Assembly: GCA_030674155.1 (NCBI GenBank)
Contig: CM060328.1
Location: forward strand, 38,791,510 to 38,824,009
Direction of reading: 5' to 3'
From: Stramonita haemastoma
Taxonomy: Eukaryota; Mollusca; Gastropoda; Neogastropoda; Muricidae
Length of the DNA stretch: 32,500 bases
Part shown: piece after piece, positions 19,945 through 30,502 of the stretch
How positions within the stretch are numbered: the first letter of the stretch is position 1
How the letters are laid out: every line of letters begins with the position of its first letter
Notes under the pieces: generated by a model
What the model was told of the DNA's origin: nothing
The model's database searches: none
What the model saw: only the letters and a program-made list of their open reading frames with translations
Program-made: the position numbers and the translations under genes

Positions 19945-21037
19945 GCATGAAATCACATTAAACGTAAAAAGGAGCAACAAGCACGAGTCGATCTCGATAC
20001 TGATAAAAACTGAAACATGCATGTACATACATATAATACATATATAATATATACAACTACAGTAATTGCGGTCATTATATACAGACTACATCCTCCTCCC
20101 CCCATGCCCACCCAAACAACAGTAAAGACATGTGCAGTGCTGATAGTCAGAACTGATTAAAAAAACAACAAAAAAGGTGCAAACCATATAAACATTATGT
20201 CATTATGTATTGCATCAATCACAGGGATCTTTCCACATCACCACATTACGCACACACCCCTCGGGCGCTCGTCTCATCACATATATGCGCATACACATAC
20301 TACCCACTTAGGTCCTCATTTCATCAATACATATACATATATATATATATAAAGACGCTCTTGCCTGATTGCACATGCGCGCGCACCACACACAAACGCA
20401 CTAAGGTCAACTTTGTGCTCAAACATGCAGAGTTCACAAATATTATGCTTGCATGAAACATATACTCACATGCACACACATATACAAGTGTCATGGATTA
20501 AAAAAAGAGAGAGAAAAACTGGCAGAGCCAGGAATCTACAAAGCAAAATACTTCTCAGGGCATGGCAAATGGGGGGTGGGCAGTAGAGGATTGGGGGGAG
20601 GGGGTATAACCATTTCAATCTCCCTACCTTCTGTTCTCTGTGGACAACCCACTAAATTTGTCATTAGAGCGTTGTGGATATGATCATGACGTTTCAGAAT
20701 CAACCATCACTTTCAACTTTTTTTTCAGGCTTCTTCACTCCCTATCCACTCTCTGATATGACTCTCTGTTTTTTCCTTTGCACTGACATTCATGAATTTT
20801 GCAGATAAGTGAGAACCCTGATGTTGGGTTTTTTGGTTTGTTTTGGTTTAAGTTCTTGTCCAGTGAGAAATGTGGAAAAAATAAGACTGGAATTCATACA
20901 TATTCAATACATTCTATGCAGAATGTTTTTTAAGTGTCATTCTGCTTTGGTTTCGGTTCTTATTCTTTGTGGAAGTCAATGATTCATGGGATGAAAATAC
21001 TAATTCAGTGGCAAGATTTCACGTTACCGTAGCAACC
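19943..21037. other. Noncoding, no gene recognised
   Basis: Contains an (AT)n at 20330-20352 and a G-rich stretch at about 20570-20605. No exon, tRNA or transposon ORF is evident. Confidence 0.45.
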
Positions 21038-21161
21038 TTTCAGGGGAGTGGAGTTGGCACTGATGTCAACTTCAGGAGTCTTAATCCCCTCAAACAGGTG
21101 GTGGCTTGAAATCTGGGCCATCAGATGAACACTACATTCTAACCACTCTGCTCTCCCATCC
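21038..21161 (-). mobile_element. SINE family 3 head fragment
   Basis: In minus sense the segment resembles the tRNA-like head and first body part of family 3 (GAGAGCAGAGTGGTTAGAA A-box; GTTGACATCAGTGCCAACTCCACTCCCC). The rest of the element is missing. Confidence 0.55.
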
Positions 21162-21203
21162 CCCTCTCAGCAGCCTATTTAGCAGCCTTGACCAATGTAT
21201 TGA

Positions 21204-21388
21204 GACACAGACCCATACAATACATGCAAACACATACGCAACATTGCACACATACCAGACACAGACCCATACAATACATGCAAACACATACACAACTTGC
21301 ACACATACCAGACACAGACCCATTACAATACACTGCACACACAACACAACCTACACACGAACATAATGCACACACGCCAGACACAATT
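21204..21388 (+). repeat. 54-bp minisatellite, about 3 units
   Basis: GACACAGACCCAT recurs at 21204, 21258 and 21311, with a partial GACACA at 21380. The first two units are almost identical. Confidence 0.85.
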
Positions 21389-21880
21389 CACACACCACAA
21401 CACCTATGTGACAGACATGAGGGATTTGAATCCATCCTGACTTATGTGAAAGTGATGAAAAAAAAATAATCATAAAGCATCGAACAGTTAAAGGAAACAA
21501 AATACCTCCGAGAAACTACAGAATACAGACATCCATAAAAAAAAGAAAATTAAAGCACGAAAAAAGAGGAAAATCACCATCACTGGTCAAGCAAAAATAG
21601 ATGTACATGTGTAAAATGAGGAGCAGAAATCAAAGGTGACAAATACATACTTCCTAAGGAGTCAAAAAGTTTTTAATGTCTGCAGTTTGTTCTTTCAGCG
21701 GAATCAATCTGATCATCCTATCTTTCAATCGGTGTTTAAGTACGTTCACACGTCATTTAAGTAACTGTGCAAACCTCGCCTGTTCCTAGCACAAATACTG
21801 TCCAAAGTTTCCTGCAGGTTCTTTCACACACATGCACGCACGCACGCGCACACACACACACACACATGCTCACTCACTTA

Positions 21881-21891
<11 letters not shown>
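21389..21891. other. Noncoding, no feature recognised
   Basis: A-rich, no open frame of interest. Confidence 0.5.

Positions 21892-21950
<59 letters not shown>
21892..21950 (+). repeat. (CA)n microsatellite
   Basis: Pure CA repeat following a shorter imperfect CA/GC run. Confidence 0.95.
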
Positions 21951-21953
<3 letters not shown>

Positions 21954-22274
21954 GTACATGTGTACGAGCACATGCATACAAACACAGACGATTGTGCTAA
22001 CACAAATGTACACATAGAATCCACACAACCCCCACCCCTCCACCAACTGTCCCTAACACAAACAATCACATCTTTCCAACAGTCTGTACCTCTCTTCCAG
22101 TTTAAACTTTCTCACGAATATACACTTCTTCCTTTCTTCTCATAGTGACGGTCAGTTCCTCATACATTTCATTTTCATCACACTTAGTGTGAAAACAGTT
22201 CAAGACTAGTCTCTGGCAAAGTCTGGCTCACCCTCTTGCCACCTTGTGGCTTATCGGTTAATACCTGCATTCTG

Positions 22275-22722
22275 ATCCTAGCCAATCGACGCCAAAGATA
22301 TGAGGAAATATTACACATGTTTGAATCATTCCAGCTGCCCTGTAGTCTAGTGGTTAGGGCGTTGGATTCGTAATCTAAAGGTTGGGGGTTCGATCCCAGC
22401 TTTCGGTATGGCGTTGTGCCCTTGGAAAAGGCACTTTACGGCTATTTTCTCACCCCACCCAGGTGTAAAAGGGGTACCAACCTTGTGTTGGGGGTTAACC
22501 CTGCGATAGACTGGCGTCCTATCCAGGGGGGAGTCTTTGACTCTCAGTCCTTAACGCCACAGAAACCAGAGATAAGCATCGGCCTGAAGAGCCTTAGGCT
22601 CGGGACAGACTTTTTTTACTTTTTGAATCATTCCACTTTCTGCTCCATTTTGATCCTAGCCAATCTACGCCAAAGATCTAAGGGGATATTACACGCATTC
22701 GAATCATTCCACTTTCTGCTAC
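22275..22722 (+). repeat. About 70-bp tandem duplication split by a SINE
   Basis: A unit starting GATCCTAGCCAATC-ACGCC and ending ATTCCACTTTCTGCT is present at 22276-22333 plus 22636-22651 and again at 22652-22722. The SINE at 22334-22621 interrupts the first unit. Confidence 0.8.
22320..22635 (+). mobile_element. SINE family 4, copy 1, with 14-bp target-site duplication
   Basis: The tRNA-like head has A-box TAGTCTAGTGG (22343-22353), B-box GGTTCGATCCC (22387-22397) and a plausible anticodon arm with CGT in the loop, suggesting a tRNA-Thr ancestor. The body (GTTGTGCCCTTGGAAAAGGC, CACCCAGGTGTAAAAGGGG) resembles the conserved central domain of Deu-type animal SINEs. The target-site duplication TTTGAATCATTCCA lies at 22320-22333 and 22622-22635. 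About 290 bp between. Confidence 0.88.
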
Positions 22723-22822
22723 TGCAACAGAAGCTCAACCTATTTCAAAACATATTTCAGGTATGTGAATGGTGGGCACATTCCATGCTGACTCCTGTTG
22801 GTGAGAGGTTCATTCGCTTCAA

Positions 22823-23645
22823 AACACCCTGACTTTAAAACACACTTAATATTGATTTACACATATGTACACGGTCAGCAGGATGTATTCTGTCGTAGCT
22901 GAGAGTCAGGTCTATGCATACTTTTGTTGCAACATTTTCATGGTGCCTGACCCGGTGTTAGAAAAATGACTGCTGGTGAAAGATTCACTGACTTCAAAGC
23001 ACACTGACTTTAAAGCACACTGACTTCAAAGCACACTGACTTTAAAGCACACTGACTTTAAACCACTGTGACTTTAAACCACTGTGACTTTAAAACACTG
23101 TGACTTTAAAAGCACACTGACTTTCAAAGCACACTGACTTCAAAGCACACTGACTTTAAAACACTGTGACTTTAAAACAGTGACTTTAAAACACTGCGAC
23201 TTTAAAAGCACACTGACTTTAAAACACTCTGACTTCAAAACTCAGTGACTTTAAAACACTTTGACTTCAAAGCACTGTGACTTTAAAACACTGTGACTTT
23301 AAAACACTGTGACTTTAAAACACTGTGGCTTTAAAATCACACTGACTTCAGAACACTGTGACTTCAGAACACTGTGACTTTAAAACACTGTGACTTCACT
23401 GACTTCAGAACACTGTGACTTTAAAACCACTGTGACTTTAAAAGCACACTGACTTTAAACCACTGTGGCTTTAAAACACTGTGACTTTAAACCACTGTGA
23501 CTTTAAACCACTGTGACTTTAAACCACTGTGACTTTAAAAGCACACCGACTTCAAAGCACACTGACTTTAAAACACTGTGACTTTAAACCACTGTGACTT
23601 CAGAACACTCTTGACTTCAAAAACACTCTGACATTAGAAACACAC
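22823..23645 (+). repeat. 16-bp minisatellite (CACTGTGACTTTAAAA-type)
   Basis: About 40 imperfect units from roughly 22985 to 23640, with a few early units at about 22823. Variants are GCACACTGACTTCAAA and CACTGTGACTTTAAAC. On both sides lies a diverged copy of a longer segment (TATTGATT, CGGTCAGCAG, GCATACTT) at about 22845-22925 and 23649-23732. Confidence 0.92.
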
Positions 23646-23732
23646 CCCGGTATTGATTGACATATTGTACGTTCACGGTCAGCAGAAAACCCTCTGGCAA
23701 GCTGACAGCCAGGCCTCATGCATACTTAGTCA

Positions 23733-24747
23733 CAGCATCTGACCAGGCATTGGAGAACCAACACTAAAGATACATACATATGCATTTCTTGTCACTGCGA
23801 GTATGACATTCAAAACAAACAACAACCAAAAAAAACTCAAAATCCTGGTTAACATCTAAAACAGAGAAGCGCATGGACAGCATCCAAAAGAAAAAATAGA
23901 CCAGTGTGGACTGTTACATATCAATACATAATGCCACAGGACGCCACATACTCAAAAAATCTCAACCCCGCTTTTGACCTGATTCATACTCATTCTCCAC
24001 CATCTCTGTATCAAAACGTGAACACACCAAGTAGCAACAGAAAATGTGTGAGGTAAGACCAGCATGTGCACACAATGCCATGTGCACACGCAATGCAGCA
24101 AAGTAAAAAAAAAAACACCATTGAAGCAATGAAGGTTAGGCAAGATCAAGACAATACATTGGTTTCACAAACAATGAGCAATGTCAATGGCAATGGTGAA
24201 GATATGACGATGTTGCTTTGCACTTTGGTCCGTGTGTGTGAGAGAGAGCATACAGACTGCTGAGGCAGGGAGCCAGCTAGCTGCCTATCCCCTCACACAC
24301 ACAACCCCTGATGCATAGCAGACTTGCAGCTGATGCATAGTCTACATCGCTGGTTTGCGTTCTCCTTTCTGTCACACACACATCAGTCAACATCAACTCC
24401 ACACCACCCACTCCCGCACGCATCATTCACTCTCTGGTATGTAAAAGCAAGCTTCGTCACCCTTGTATCGAATTCTGACAGATCAAAAATGAACGAGTCA
24501 AACAAACAAACAAAAAAAGTGAACAGTCTGAACTGTACAAACAGGCATGTGTACAGAAACTGATAACAAGGGTACCAGTGAATGACTGATTTCTACACTC
24601 CATTCACTGGTGTCATTGTTGGTGACCACACACACGCACTCTGTATAACTCAGTCACATTCTTCACACCATTCATTCCCTCCCACACCACTCTTGAATGA
24701 TGCACGTTTCTGTGACAAACATCAAACCGTGATGGACTAGAACCTTT
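23733..24747. other. Noncoding, no gene recognised
   Basis: No exon or mobile-element similarity recognised. Short CA runs only. Confidence 0.45.
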
Positions 24748-25275
24748 TCCTCACTCACACACATAGTGGCAGTAAACCAGTTCTTTCAAACACCACAATT
24801 TCCTCACACACACACACATAGTGGCAGTAATCCAGTTTCTTTTACACACCACGATTTCCTCATACACACACACATAGTGGCAGTAAACCAGTTCTTTTAA
24901 CACACCACAATTTCCTCATACACACACACACACAGTGGCAGTAAACCAGTTCTTTTACACACCACAATTTCCTCATACACACACACACACAGTGGCAGTA
25001 AACCAGTTCTTTTACACACCACAATTTCCTCACACACACACACACACACACAGTGGCAGTAAACCAGTTCTTTTACACACCACAGCAGTAAACCAGTTCT
25101 TTCACACACCACAATTTCCTCATACACACACATAGCGGCAGTAAACCAGTTCTTTTACACACCACAATTTCCTCACTCACACACACATAGTGGCAGTAAA
25201 CCAGTTCTTTTACACACCTCAATTTCCTCACACACACACACAGTGGCAGTAAACCAGGTCTTTCACACACCTTCT
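24748..25275 (+). repeat. 50-60-bp compound minisatellite with internal (CA)n
   Basis: The core GGCAGTAAACCAGTTCTTT recurs ten times (about 24768, 24823, 24879, 24937, 24993, 25053, 25084, 25138, 25192, 25242), followed by CACACCACAATTTCCTCA and a (CA)n of varying length. One unit is shortened to 31 bp. Length change comes mostly from the internal dinucleotide. Confidence 0.93.
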
Positions 25276-25855
25276 CAAATATTCCAGAACACTCCACACA
25301 CCAGTTCTGCTTCTGCCTTTTCAAAAAGCAGAGGAAAAAATAAGACAGCAAAATTTCAACATGGAATACACTGAGAGTGCACTGCAGGTCGCAGTTTCGA
25401 TTATGAAATTCCTTTTCGACAAAGAGCAGAATCTGGATTCTTGCAAAAATAGTATTGATCAAAGAGCTGCTTCTGATCTGGGAAATAAATGTATCCATAG
25501 TCTGAAGAGAGAAGAGGTATAAGTGATAACATGGCTTGCTCTCCTCCCCCTGCAAGTTGCAATTATCCAAAACAGTAGAAACTCGAACCAGTGCCAGACT
25601 CAGAAAGCCACACAGTGAATTTTCCAGTACTCCTTTCATTACTGTCAATATGGAAAAGAATATCTATTTATAATCTGAACACTGAAGCACTTTGTGGGCA
25701 CAAAACTACAGTAATCTGCTAAAAACATTGAGTAGAAATTGCAGATTGCCTGGCCAAAAGAGCTATCTCCATATGATTCTTACATGAAGATAGTTCATTT
25801 GGGTAGGCAATCCCTGAAACACACATTAACTTCAGTTCAATATTTATGTTTACCC
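25276..25855. other. Noncoding, no feature recognised
   Basis: Ordinary composition. An open frame on minus reaches in from the minisatellite but has no family motif. Confidence 0.45.
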
Positions 25856-26171
25856 AAAACAGCAGACAGCCGCCGCTGTGGCCTAGTGGTTAGGGCGTTG
25901 TACTCGTAATCTAAAGGTTGCGGGTTCGATCCCAGCTATTCCGCTATGGCGTTGTGCCCTTGGAAAAGGCACTTTAGGGCTATTTTCTCACCCCACCCAG
26001 GTGTAAAAGGGGTACCAACCTTGTGTTGGGGGTTAATCCTGCGATAGACTGGCGTCCTATCCAGGGGGAGTCTATGACTCTCAGTCGCTTAACGCCACAG
26101 AAACCGGGATAAGCACCGGCCTGATGAGCCTTATGCTCGGACAGACTTTAACTTTAACTAAAACAGCAGAC
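25856..26171 (+). mobile_element. SINE family 4, copy 2, with 12-bp target-site duplication
   Basis: Same head (A-box TGGCCTAGTGG at 25879-25889, B-box GGTTCGATCCC at 25923-25933) and body as the copy at 22334-22621, at roughly 90 percent identity by eye. It ends with a clean short tandem tail ACTTTAACTTTAACT. AAAACAGCAGAC flanks it at 25856-25867 and 26160-26171. The tail suggests mobilisation by a LINE ending in TTTAAC-type repeats. Confidence 0.92.
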
Positions 26172-26384
26172 TGAGGAACTGTTTCCAAATGGTGTTTTCC
26201 TATGCTAATGGTGAAGATTCACCATCAACTATTGCAGCTCTTTGACTCTGAGCTTGAAACAATCCTTACCTTCCAGGAAATTTTCCTGGCATTTTGTTGA
26301 CATGAATGCCCATTGATGAAAGGTACAGTGATTACAATATTTTTTTTAGTTTAGTTTAGTTTAGTCTACACACACACACACACT

Positions 26385-26448
<64 letters not shown>

Positions 26449-27010
26449 GAATGACAAACCACATCCTCTAGAGCAAAAACTCTTTCACAAGTCCAGAAAC
26501 AGTATACACACCAAATTTTGTTCAGCCTCCTTAATAATTCATCATGAAAGTAGAAGAACACACAACGTAGCTCAAGTTCTACACCCTCAACCGTTGTGAT
26601 CATGACCTGTGTGTGACACCCCCCACTGCTGTCACTGTGATCATGCAATAAAAACCAACAACACCTGTCACTCTCCTGTACACCAGTCTTCAGTGGATCC
26701 ACATCTCATTGTGGCTTGGACTTGACTTTCCCAGTGACTGGGGCACTCCTACCAGTTTTTCTTTTGAGTCTTGCGCACGTTGGACCTGGTGAAGTCCATC
26801 CCTCTCAAGTTGCATGCTAGGTATGCTTGTGTCATCTCCATAGCTGGGCTCCTATTCCATGAAATATGGAGGGGAATTGCCTGTAACAGCACAGCTTCAC
26901 TCTGTGGACGATGTTGTTCTGACTGTAATTACATCCATCTAGTGCAAATCCTGTGATGCCTGATCACAGCTGTGTGTTGACAAACTTATTATGATCAAAC
27001 ATAGTTTGAA
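26172..27010. other. Noncoding with (TTTAG)n and (CA)n
   Basis: A (TTTAG)4 at 26347-26365 runs into (CA)n at 26368-26446. A segment at 26785-26840 is shared with 31085-31135 and 1885-1930 (SINE-body remnant). No gene recognised. Confidence 0.5.
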
Positions 27011-27129
27011 GTCACTCCCGTGTGACCCATATGTTGATAACCATATTGTGATCATGAGTATCATGATGTTGATGCAATAATGCACCACAATATGGCTGTG
27101 TCTGTGTCAATATAAAACCACGGAGTGAC
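27011..27129. mobile_element. Small palindromic element (MITE-like)
   Basis: Outer arms GTCACTCCCGTG (27011-27022) and CACGGAGTGAC (27119-27129) are inverted repeats with one extra base. Inner arms CCATATTGTG (27041-27050) and CACAATATGG (27086-27095) are perfect inverted repeats. No flanking duplication found. Confidence 0.45.
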
Positions 27130-27277
27130 CATGTCTAAGAAGCTGCTCTCACCAGTTTCATTCTGGTGTCATTCTGTTACAAAGCTGGGTTGTGAGATTC
27201 TTTAAATTTATTCCTGTCTACGCTCTGAGCTCATCTTGTCCACTTTCAAGGTGTGATGATGTTTTGAAGGGATCAGA

Positions 27278-27289
27278 GCGCGCGCGCAT

Positions 27290-27353
<64 letters not shown>
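27278..27353 (+). repeat. (GC)n-(CA)n microsatellite
   Basis: A short GCGCGCGC block followed by about 31 CA units. Confidence 0.93.
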
Positions 27354-27355
<2 letters not shown>

Positions 27356-28226
27356 AGACATGCAGACACACACCTATTACTACAACCAGACCCATGACAA
27401 TATTTGTTCCTAAAAGAGCAGGGTGGAATTCAAAAACACATGCGCACGTGCTGACATCTCTAAGCAGAGGTAAGGAGAGTATACCGATCCCCACGACAAT
27501 GCTAATAATTATACCCAAATCTGCAAACCTTTCACGCACCAAAAGGTTGAAGTGCAGACTACACACTGTCAAAATATTGAAAAAAATGGCCAGTAGTCCA
27601 ATGGCACCACATCTATATGGGCACAAGGGCAATGTAAAAAAAAAACCAAACAAGAGAATACAGCTTTGCATCATTTCCTGTAGGTCAGAGGACAAAAAAT
27701 AAATAAAACAAACAAAAAAGGATTTGCAAGAAGGAGCATGGAGTTATGTGAAAACAAAAATCTGGAACGCTCTACTCGCACACGGCATTTCGACCTTACA
27801 CAGCTTGTGACCATGGAATAGTTCGACAAACAGGACACAGCGGAGAAAACCATCACCTCCAAACTTCAGGCATCTTCCCTCTCACTGACTGTTGTCTCCA
27901 GGAACACACAATGATAATAATATTATTAATAATAATAATAATAATAAAAAGAGATATATATTTAGGTCCACACAACAATGTGATTGCAATATAGGTTTAG
28001 AGAATATAGCACATGCCAAGAACATTATTATTCGTCTCTGCAACCACATGGCTCCATGGTTGTCTGTCCACTTTCGCTGACAATGGTGAGAAAACACGCA
28101 CAGATACACACTCAAAACACACCCACACCACCATTCACACAAGCGGCTTCTGTCCTCCTATGTACCCACACAGCACTGACGGACTGACTGACTGACTGCT
28201 GGGCTGTTGGTCAGAGTGGCCACAAA
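27354..28226. other. Noncoding, possible RASA1 3'UTR or intergenic
   Basis: Lies downstream of the RASA1 stop on minus. A candidate AATAAA on minus occurs near 27213-27208, far from the stop. There is an (AAT)n run at 27923-27948. Transcript end cannot be set from sequence. Confidence 0.35.
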
Positions 28227-28350
28227 CGCACATGCGCGCACACACACACACACACACACGCACCACACACACACACACACACTCACACACACACTTACAC
28301 ACCCATCCATCCACCCACCCACCCACCCACACACACCCATCCACCCACCT

Positions 28351-28406
<56 letters not shown>

Positions 28407-28560
28407 ACACACACACACACACACACCCATCCACCCACCCACGCACACACACACACACACCTGTCTAAAATCCATTTTTGGAGGACAGGCGTTAAAACTC
28501 ACACACACACACACCCACCCACACACACCACCACACCCCCACACACGCACGCACGCACGC
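28227..28560 (+). repeat. (CA)n and (CCAC/CCAT)n compound repeat
   Basis: CA repeats interleaved with CCATCCACCCACCCAC blocks, present at least three times. Transcribed as GT-rich sequence if it belongs to the RASA1 3'UTR. Confidence 0.9.
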
Positions 28561-28689
28561 ATGTGGTGCTGACGAACGAAAGGACGTGCAGCAGTCCTGG
28601 GCAGGCAGGCAGGAGGATAGAACTAGCTTAGCTACCTCGGCTCCCCTATGGCACTGGCACAGAAGACGAAGAAGGGCTATTGCTGGCTT

Positions 28690-28806
28690 CAGGGGGGGCG
28701 GGGGCGGGGGTGGGGGGGACTGCCCCCCCCCACATTGGAGGAGGCTGAGGTCTGTTGGGTGAGGGGGGGCGAGGCGGGGGGGCAGGGGGGAGGGGGGGAG
28801 GGGGCC
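28690..28806 (+). repeat. G-rich block next to the RASA1 stop codon
   Basis: Several runs of five to nine G with one- or two-base spacers (28690-28719 and 28761-28805). It fits the G-quadruplex pattern on plus; on the minus-strand RASA1 transcript it is C-rich and begins only a few bases after the stop. Confidence 0.85.
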
Positions 28807-28811
28807 CTGTG

Positions 28812-28886
28812 TCACGTGTCCCCCAGGTACTGCTTCTTGTGGTTCGTCAAAACGTCCGTCACCTCGATCAGCCGCCGCAACGAGGG
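28812..28886 (-). CDS. RASA1: RASA1 terminal coding exon
   Basis: The acceptor follows a strong polypyrimidine tract (CTCTCTCTTTCCCCCAG) and the exon begins at 28886 in phase 0. It encodes 24 residues, with LRRLIEVTDVL and NHKKQY forming an amphipathic helix, and ends at TGA (28814-28812). The family-3 SINE ends just upstream of the polypyrimidine tract. Confidence 0.85.
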   Translation of the reverse strand, partial: PSLRRLIEVTDVLTNHKKQYLGDT

Positions 28887-28905
28887 CTGGGGGAAAGAGA
28901 GAGAG

Positions 28906-29248
28906 GTGAAATTAATTCTTTTATATCAAGGATAGTGGAATAAGCATTCATGTACTTTTTTTTCATCCAGTCCCCGTGTGTATGCGGTTTTTGTAAAGCT
29001 TGTCATCTGTTCTCACCGGCACACGATGGCCTACTCTTATGAAAAGCGGAGCAGGATTTAACGTGTGCGCAAGATGCTCTGCGTGCGTTCGCACACGGGG
29101 CCTCGGTTTACAGTCTCATCCGAAGAACTTTTGGGGAGAGTGGAGTCAGCGCTGATGTTAACTCCAGGGGAAAAGTCCCCTCGAACGAAAATCGAACTCG
29201 GGTTGTCAAATTGCGAGCGCAAAGTTCTGACCACTAGGCTATCCCGTG
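28906..29248 (-). mobile_element. SINE family 3, most complete copy, in RASA1 last intron
   Basis: Minus-sense head: CGGGATAGCCTAGTGG with A-box at 29241-29231, B-box GAGTTCGATTTTC at 29199-29187. Body: GAGTTAACATCAGCGCTGAC, TTCGGATGAGAC, CCGAGGCCCCGTGTG, CACGTTAAATCC, GTAGGCCATCG, ACACGGGGACTGGATG. The 3' end is GATATAAAAGAATTAATTTC. This copy defines the family for the others in the window. It is in the same orientation as RASA1. No clear target duplication. Confidence 0.85.
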
Positions 29249-29548
29249 AGAGGGGGGTCAGGTGTGATGGGGTGATGTGCATCTCTCAATGTGTAATGTG
29301 TGGGCTGAGGGAAGAGAGAGAGGGGGTGGTCAGGTGTGAGGGGGTGAGATGTCTCTCTCTGTATATATACAGGTGTCAATGTTATCTCTTTGTCTTTCTT
29401 ACGTACATCGTTGCAATGAAAAATTGACGTAAGCACATTTTTTATAGTTTACAAACATATTCACCAACAGTTTTCTCTCTCTCTCTTTCTCTGTCTCTCT
29501 CTCTTTCTCTCTTACATACACACACACATATGCACATGCACACACACA

Positions 29549-29560
29549 CACGCACAAATG

Positions 29561-29606
<46 letters not shown>
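29549..29606 (+). repeat. (CA)n microsatellite
   Basis: CA repeat in RASA1 intron, preceded by a CT-rich stretch at 29473-29512. Confidence 0.93.
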
Positions 29607-29608
<2 letters not shown>

Positions 29609-29805
29609 GTTCCACGAATGAGATTATAAATCGAGGTCCCATATGCAAACACATGCAGAACATCTTGTGCACATGTTAAAACCTGTTCCCCTTTTCAGAA
29701 GACAAGGTCATTGTCTACCAGTTTGAAGAGATGACACTATGCATACACATGGAGATTGGAGGTAAAAAAGCACATGAATGCATATTCCATTAACCTCAAA
29801 ACAAA
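29607..29805 (+). mobile_element. SINE family 3, 5'-truncated copy
   Basis: Plus sense: starts at the GTTC-ACGAATGAGA position of the body and runs through CATGTTAAAACCTGTTCC and GATGACA to CATATTCCATTAACCTC. Diverged relative to 28906-29248. Inserted antisense to RASA1. Confidence 0.7.
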
Positions 29806-29959
29806 ATAATAAAATAATAAAAATAGATAAAACACACATATACACACTCTCTCACCCACACACCAACCCACACACATATACACACTCTCTCATCCACACA
29901 CCAACCCACCCAATCACACAAACATGCACACACTCACTTTACCGCATACTCTCTCACTA

Positions 29960-29978
29960 CCCCCCCCCCCCCCCCCCC
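29960..29978 (+). repeat. Poly-C tract
   Basis: About 19 C followed by (CA)n to 30001. Confidence 0.9.
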
Positions 29979-30008
29979 AACACACACACACACACACACA
30001 CATAGAGT

Positions 30009-30260
30009 GCTGACTCTACTACCCCCAAAAGTCTTTCGGATGAGACTAAAAACCGAAGCCCCGTGTGCGAACACACGCAGAACATCTTGCGCACACGTTA
30101 AATCCTGTTCCGCTTTTCGTAAGAGTAGGCCATCATGTGCCGGTGGGAACAGATGACATTAACAAAACTGCATACACACGGGGACTGGATGTAAAAAAGC
30201 ACAAGAATGCTTATTCTATTATCCTCGATATAAAAAAAATAAATCAAATAAATCAATTCA
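30009..30260 (+). mobile_element. SINE family 3 copy with AATAAATC tail
   Basis: Plus sense: GCTGACTCTACT, TTTCGGATGAGAC, CACGTTAAATCCTGTTCCGC, GTAGGCCATCATG, GGGAACAGATGACA, ACACGGGGACTGGATG, CTTATTCTATTATCC, then GATATAAAA and an A/T-rich tail with AAATAAATCAA repeats. The head is missing. Confidence 0.8.
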
Positions 30261-30502
30261 AATCAAACTCTCCCACCACACACTCTCACTAACCCACCCA
30301 CCCACCAAACACACACACTCTCACGTAACTCATTCCCACTCGGCTAGTTGGTGCTAATTATAGCAGGAGCTGACCACACACATGGACTACGTTAAAGGAA
30401 GGGGTGAACTAAATTTAGCATTCTGGACTGAGTGATGTTGGATTTGTGTGCGCTGTGAGCTCACACAGCCCTGCCTGCCTCCTGCCCCCAGCAAGGCCTC
30501 AC

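Noticed and set aside
22343..22397. Functional tRNA-Thr gene
   Set aside because: A- and B-boxes and an anticodon-like loop are present, but there is no acceptor stem, the T-stem is imperfect, and the segment continues into a SINE body with target duplications.
22985..23640. CRISPR-like array
   Set aside because: Units are about 16 bp and contiguous, with no unique spacers, in a eukaryotic context; it is a minisatellite. The array at 24748-25275 is rejected for the same reason.
26347..26365. Telomere-like repeat (TTTAG)4
   Set aside because: Not the TTAGGG expected for molluscs, only four units, and it joins (CA)n; more likely a retroposon tail or slippage product.
28492..28815. Proline-rich ORF on minus after the RASA1 stop
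   Set aside because: It is a C-run translation overlapping the RASA1 3' region and has no domain.
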